From Dietzia sp. ANT_WB102 (GTDB lineage Bacteria > Actinomycetota > Actinomycetes > Mycobacteriales > Mycobacteriaceae), in contig NZ_VOBA01000001.1 in assembly GCF_008369165.1 (NCBI RefSeq), positions 620,001 to 684,000 of the forward strand: 64,000 nucleotides of DNA. Reading direction: 5' to 3'. Positions 62,024 through 64,000 of the stretch are shown here, one piece after another. The notes below the pieces were generated by a model. The model saw nothing but the letters and a program-made list of their open reading frames with translations. It did no database searches and was not told the DNA's origin. Made by a program: the position numbers and the translations under genes. Position 1 is the first letter of the stretch, and each line of letters starts with the position of its first letter.

Positions 62024-62512
62024 CTAGACGGGATGACCGATCGGGTCGCCGTCGAACGCGTCGAGCAGGGCGGTGAGGGCGGGCACCGCCGACGAGAGCA
62101 GGTCGAGGTGCTCGGGGGACAGGTGCGACATCCGCTCGGCGAAGTCGCGGTCGCGATCGGCCAGAACCTGCTCGATGCGGGTGCGGCCCAGGTCCGTGAG
62201 GCGGACACAGACCCCACGGCGGTCGGAAGGATCCGGTGCACGCTCGACATAGCCCATGGCCTCGATAACGCTCACCGAGTTGCTGGTGGTCGGCACCCGG
62301 ACGTTCTCGAGGCGGGCGAGGTCAGACATCCGCAGCTGCCCGTGACAGGCCAGAGTGTGCAGGATGGAGGTCTGTGCCCTGCTCAACGCGTACTGGGTGC
62401 TCTGCCGCCGGACCAGCAGGTCAAGGCGCAACAGGATGGGGCGGAACTGTTCGGCGAGCCCCAGAGCGGGCGCGCTCTCCCGTGCCACCGGATCACTCGT
62501 CGTCGTCTCCAT
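62024..62512 (-). CDS. MarR-family transcriptional regulator
   Basis: A 162-residue winged-helix repressor. The wing region AQTSILHTLACHGQLRMSDLARLENVRVPTTSNSVSVIEAMGYVERAPDPSDRRGVCVRLTD is typical, with the DPSDRR wing motif. ATG 62512 is used; the longer frame lacks homology. An operator-like palindrome lies 60 bases upstream, in the divergent region shared with the hydrolase at 62625. It heads the unit with the SDR at 61340. Confidence 0.87.
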   Translation of the reverse strand: METTTSDPVARESAPALGLAEQFRPILLRLDLLVRRQSTQYALSRAQTSILHTLACHGQLRMSDLARLENVRVPTTSNSVSVIEAMGYVERAPDPSDRRGVCVRLTDLGRTRIEQVLADRDRDFAERMSHLSPEHLDLLSSAVPALTALLDAFDGDPIGHPV

Positions 62513-62533
62513 GACCCCTGCCCCCTTGACACC

Positions 62534-62551
62534 GGCCTCCCCCCGGAGGCC
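62534..62551. other. GGCCTCC-CCCC-GGAGGCC hairpin in the marR leader
   Basis: A perfect seven-base inverted repeat around four bases lies 22 bases before the marR start codon. On the minus strand it would fold in the mRNA leader near the ribosome-binding region. It may affect translation or be a secondary operator. Confidence 0.4.
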
Positions 62552-62572
62552 TCGCGGCACCGAATCTAGGCC

Positions 62573-62587
62573 CAACTTCTCAAGTTG
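62573..62587. promoter_or_regulatory. MarR-type operator palindrome
   Basis: CAACTT-CTC-AAGTTG is a perfect six-base inverted repeat with three-base spacer, flanked by CC and T-GG that extend it weakly. It lies between divergent marR and the hydrolase gene, so MarR probably controls both. Confidence 0.65.
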
Positions 62588-62624
62588 TGGGGCGTCACCT
62601 CCGCCGGTGGTGGACACTTCTCGC

Positions 62625-63437
62625 ATGGTTTTGTATCACCAGATCACCGGGACCGGCCCCACCATCGTGCTGCTCCACGGTGTGTGCCACCGGGCGCACG
62701 CCTGGGACCCGGTGGTGCCGCTGCTCTCCGACCGGTTCCGAGTGGTGGTCGTGGACCTGCCCGGACACGGGAGGTCCGCGGACCTGCCGGATACCGGCGA
62801 CGTGCTCGACCACGTCGTCGCGGAATTGGTGACCCTTCTCGAGGAGGTCGTCCCGGCCGGGGAGCGCCCGCACATCGCGGGCAACTCCCTCGGCGGCTTC
62901 CTCGCGCTCGAGCTGGGCGCACGTGGGTTGGCCAGTAGCGTGACCGCGCTCTCGCCCGCCGGGTTCTTCCGCTCGCAGGCCGAGTGGCGCTACACGGTCG
63001 CCGTCTTCCGGAGTCTGCGCCGGGCGGCCCGAGGACTAGGTCGGCACGTGCCCGTGCTCACCGAGCGCGCCGCCGGGCGCGCGGTGATGATGGCCGTGTT
63101 CTGCGCCCGACCATGGCGGTATCCCGCGGAGGCTGCGGCCATCGACAGTGAGGCGATCGTCTCGAACACCGTGCTCGATCGCGCCGACCGCCGCGCGTTC
63201 CTCTTCTCCGCACCCGTTGACGAGAACCTGCCGATCACGATCCGGTGGGGACGGTTCGACCTGGTTCTGCCTGTGCGGCAGGTCGCTCTCGCCACGCGCC
63301 TGTTCCCGCAGGCGAGGGTGGAGATCAGCGCCGATGGGCACGTCCCGATGTCGGACGACCCGGAAGGAGTCGCGGCCTCGATCGCCGCCTGCGCCGAGCG
63401 CGGCCTGGCGTACACGGGGGTCGGGAGTCGGGCCTGA
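62625..63437 (+). CDS. Alpha/beta hydrolase
   Basis: A 270-residue hydrolase: LLHGVCHRAHAWDPV oxyanion region, IAGNSLGG nucleophile (S88), aspartate in RWGRFDLVLP and histidine in ADGHVPMSD. The cap region (SLRRAARGLGRHVPVLTERAAG) is short and basic. Function cannot be narrowed beyond a serine hydrolase. ATG 62625; an in-frame GTG at 62610 is possible. It is divergent from marR, so it is probably the main target of that regulator. Confidence 0.84.
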   Translation: MVLYHQITGTGPTIVLLHGVCHRAHAWDPVVPLLSDRFRVVVVDLPGHGRSADLPDTGDVLDHVVAELVTLLEEVVPAGERPHIAGNSLGGFLALELGARGLASSVTALSPAGFFRSQAEWRYTVAVFRSLRRAARGLGRHVPVLTERAAGRAVMMAVFCARPWRYPAEAAAIDSEAIVSNTVLDRADRRAFLFSAPVDENLPITIRWGRFDLVLPVRQVALATRLFPQARVEISADGHVPMSDDPEGVAASIAACAERGLAYTGVGSRA

Positions 63438-63461
63438 CGACCCGGCCCCCGGGCCGTCAGG
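63433..63461. terminator. Hairpin spanning two convergent stop codons
   Basis: CCTGACG (63433-63439) pairs with CGTCAGG (63455-63461), and CCCGG pairs with CCGGG inside it, with one A-C mismatch and a CCC loop. It overlaps the stop codons of both convergent genes and probably ends both transcripts. Confidence 0.6.
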
Positions 63462-64000
63462 ATCCGAACCGGCCCGTCGTCAGGGAGCCGGAGCCGAGTG
63501 ACCCCGAACCGAGGGGGCCGGTGCCCCCGGAGAAGCCGTTCCGCCACGCGACCACCGTCGACGGCCGCGGCTGCGAGGTCCCGCCGTCGGGCCAGTGCGA
63601 GGCCGGGTTCTCGATCGACGCACCGTCCTTCTCGCCGGGGTGCTGGACGTTGACGATCACCCGGTTCTCGAACACCAGCGGGCCGCACGTCTCGGCCCCG
63701 ACCGGGACGGTGAGGAAGAGCGTGGTCCTTCCGCGGTCCGGGCCCTCGGTGGCCACCGAATAGAGGCCGTCGTTGAAGCCGAGGGCGTTGCCGTCGGTGG
63801 ACACCCACAACCCGCCGGCCGGGTCGAACGCGACGTTGTCGGGGCAGGAGATCGGACTGACCTTGGACTTGTCGAACCCGCCGAAATAGGAGTCCGCCTC
63901 GGCCGGGTCGCCGCACACCAGGAGCAGGTTCCACCCGAAGGTGGTGCCGGCGTGGTCGTCGGTGATCTCCACGACCTGCCCGTGCTTGTTGTCATGCCGC
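63457..64000 (-). CDS. PhoX-like (DUF839) phosphatase, C-terminal part; start outside window
   Basis: About 180 C-terminal residues are visible, in one frame open to base 64000. The segment HAGTTFGWNLLLVCGDPAEADSYFGGFDKSKVSPISCPDNVAFDPAGGLWVSTDGN is the conserved C-terminal core of PhoX/DUF839 calcium- and iron-dependent alkaline phosphatases, which act outside the cytoplasm. The tail FSGGTGPLGSGSLGSGSL carries GSLGS motifs like those of the secreted protein at 42848. The N-terminus and any Tat signal lie beyond the window. Confidence 0.82.
   Translation of the reverse strand, partial: RHDNKHGQVVEITDDHAGTTFGWNLLLVCGDPAEADSYFGGFDKSKVSPISCPDNVAFDPAGGLWVSTDGNALGFNDGLYSVATEGPDRGRTTLFLTVPVGAETCGPLVFENRVIVNVQHPGEKDGASIENPASHWPDGGTSQPRPSTVVAWRNGFSGGTGPLGSGSLGSGSLTTGRFGS

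Overview
This 64 kb window is GC-rich, densely coding chromosome from an actinobacterium, most likely a member of the Mycobacteriales (Dietzia, Gordonia or Rhodococcus type). The basis is a propane-monooxygenase tail with its dedicated chaperonin, KstR-like steroid operators, an IdeR-type iron box, CRP/GlxR-type sites and many CoA-dependent degradation genes. The genus is an inference from gene content. I saw no tRNA, rRNA, CRISPR array or prophage, and only one, decayed, insertion sequence.

Layout. 0-5 kb: end of a soluble di-iron (propane-type) monooxygenase operon, with coupling protein, amidohydrolase, DUF59 protein, zinc alcohol dehydrogenase and GroEL-like chaperonin, closed by a perfect hairpin terminator. 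5-13 kb: small ABM-family monooxygenase, pyruvate carboxylase, a dead IS6-family element, then leuS. 13-22.8 kb: mixed metabolic genes (short-chain dehydrogenase, NTF2-like proteins, methyltransferase-like protein, a hydrolase resembling HsaD behind a KstR-type operator, a secreted lipase, an iron-boxed siderophore-interacting protein, a VOC protein, patatin). 23-27.8 kb: two overlapping YhgE/Pip membrane proteins. 29-34.9 kb: an envelope-stress cluster of Asp23/Gls24 proteins, DUF2273, an AmaP-like anchor, an ECF sigma factor and a P1B-type ATPase.

34.9-42.7 kb: a second hydrolase resembling HsaD, an acyl-CoA ligase, then a short-chain dehydrogenase plus LLM flavin monooxygenase pair behind a TPP riboswitch, and a divergent BCCT transporter. 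42.8-45.7 kb: a secreted GSLGS-motif protein, an HSL-type esterase and an IclR regulator whose reading frame has no ordinary start codon. 45.8-56.9 kb: the regulator's divergent catabolic operon, with class II aldolase, 2-hydroxyacid dehydrogenase, two acyl-CoA dehydrogenases, a double CoA-transferase, two MaoC proteins, a thiolase-like protein with a DUF35 partner, and an acyl-CoA synthetase. A sugar-porter/metallo-hydrolase pair converges on its end. 59-64 kb: an NTF2-like (ketosteroid-isomerase fold) gene behind a second KstR-like site, a stand-alone Lrp ligand-binding domain, a ketopantoate reductase, a short-chain dehydrogenase, MarR, a hydrolase and the 3' end of a PhoX-like gene.

The two observations I would follow first are the riboswitch-controlled SDR/LLM pair, which ties two enzymes of unknown substrate to thiamine status, and the IclR-linked CoA cluster, which looks like a complete but unassigned route for activating, oxidising, hydrating and cleaving a substrate. 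Its thiolase appears to lack the nucleophilic cysteine and its DUF35 partner lacks zinc-ribbon cysteines, as in steroid side-chain retro-aldolases.
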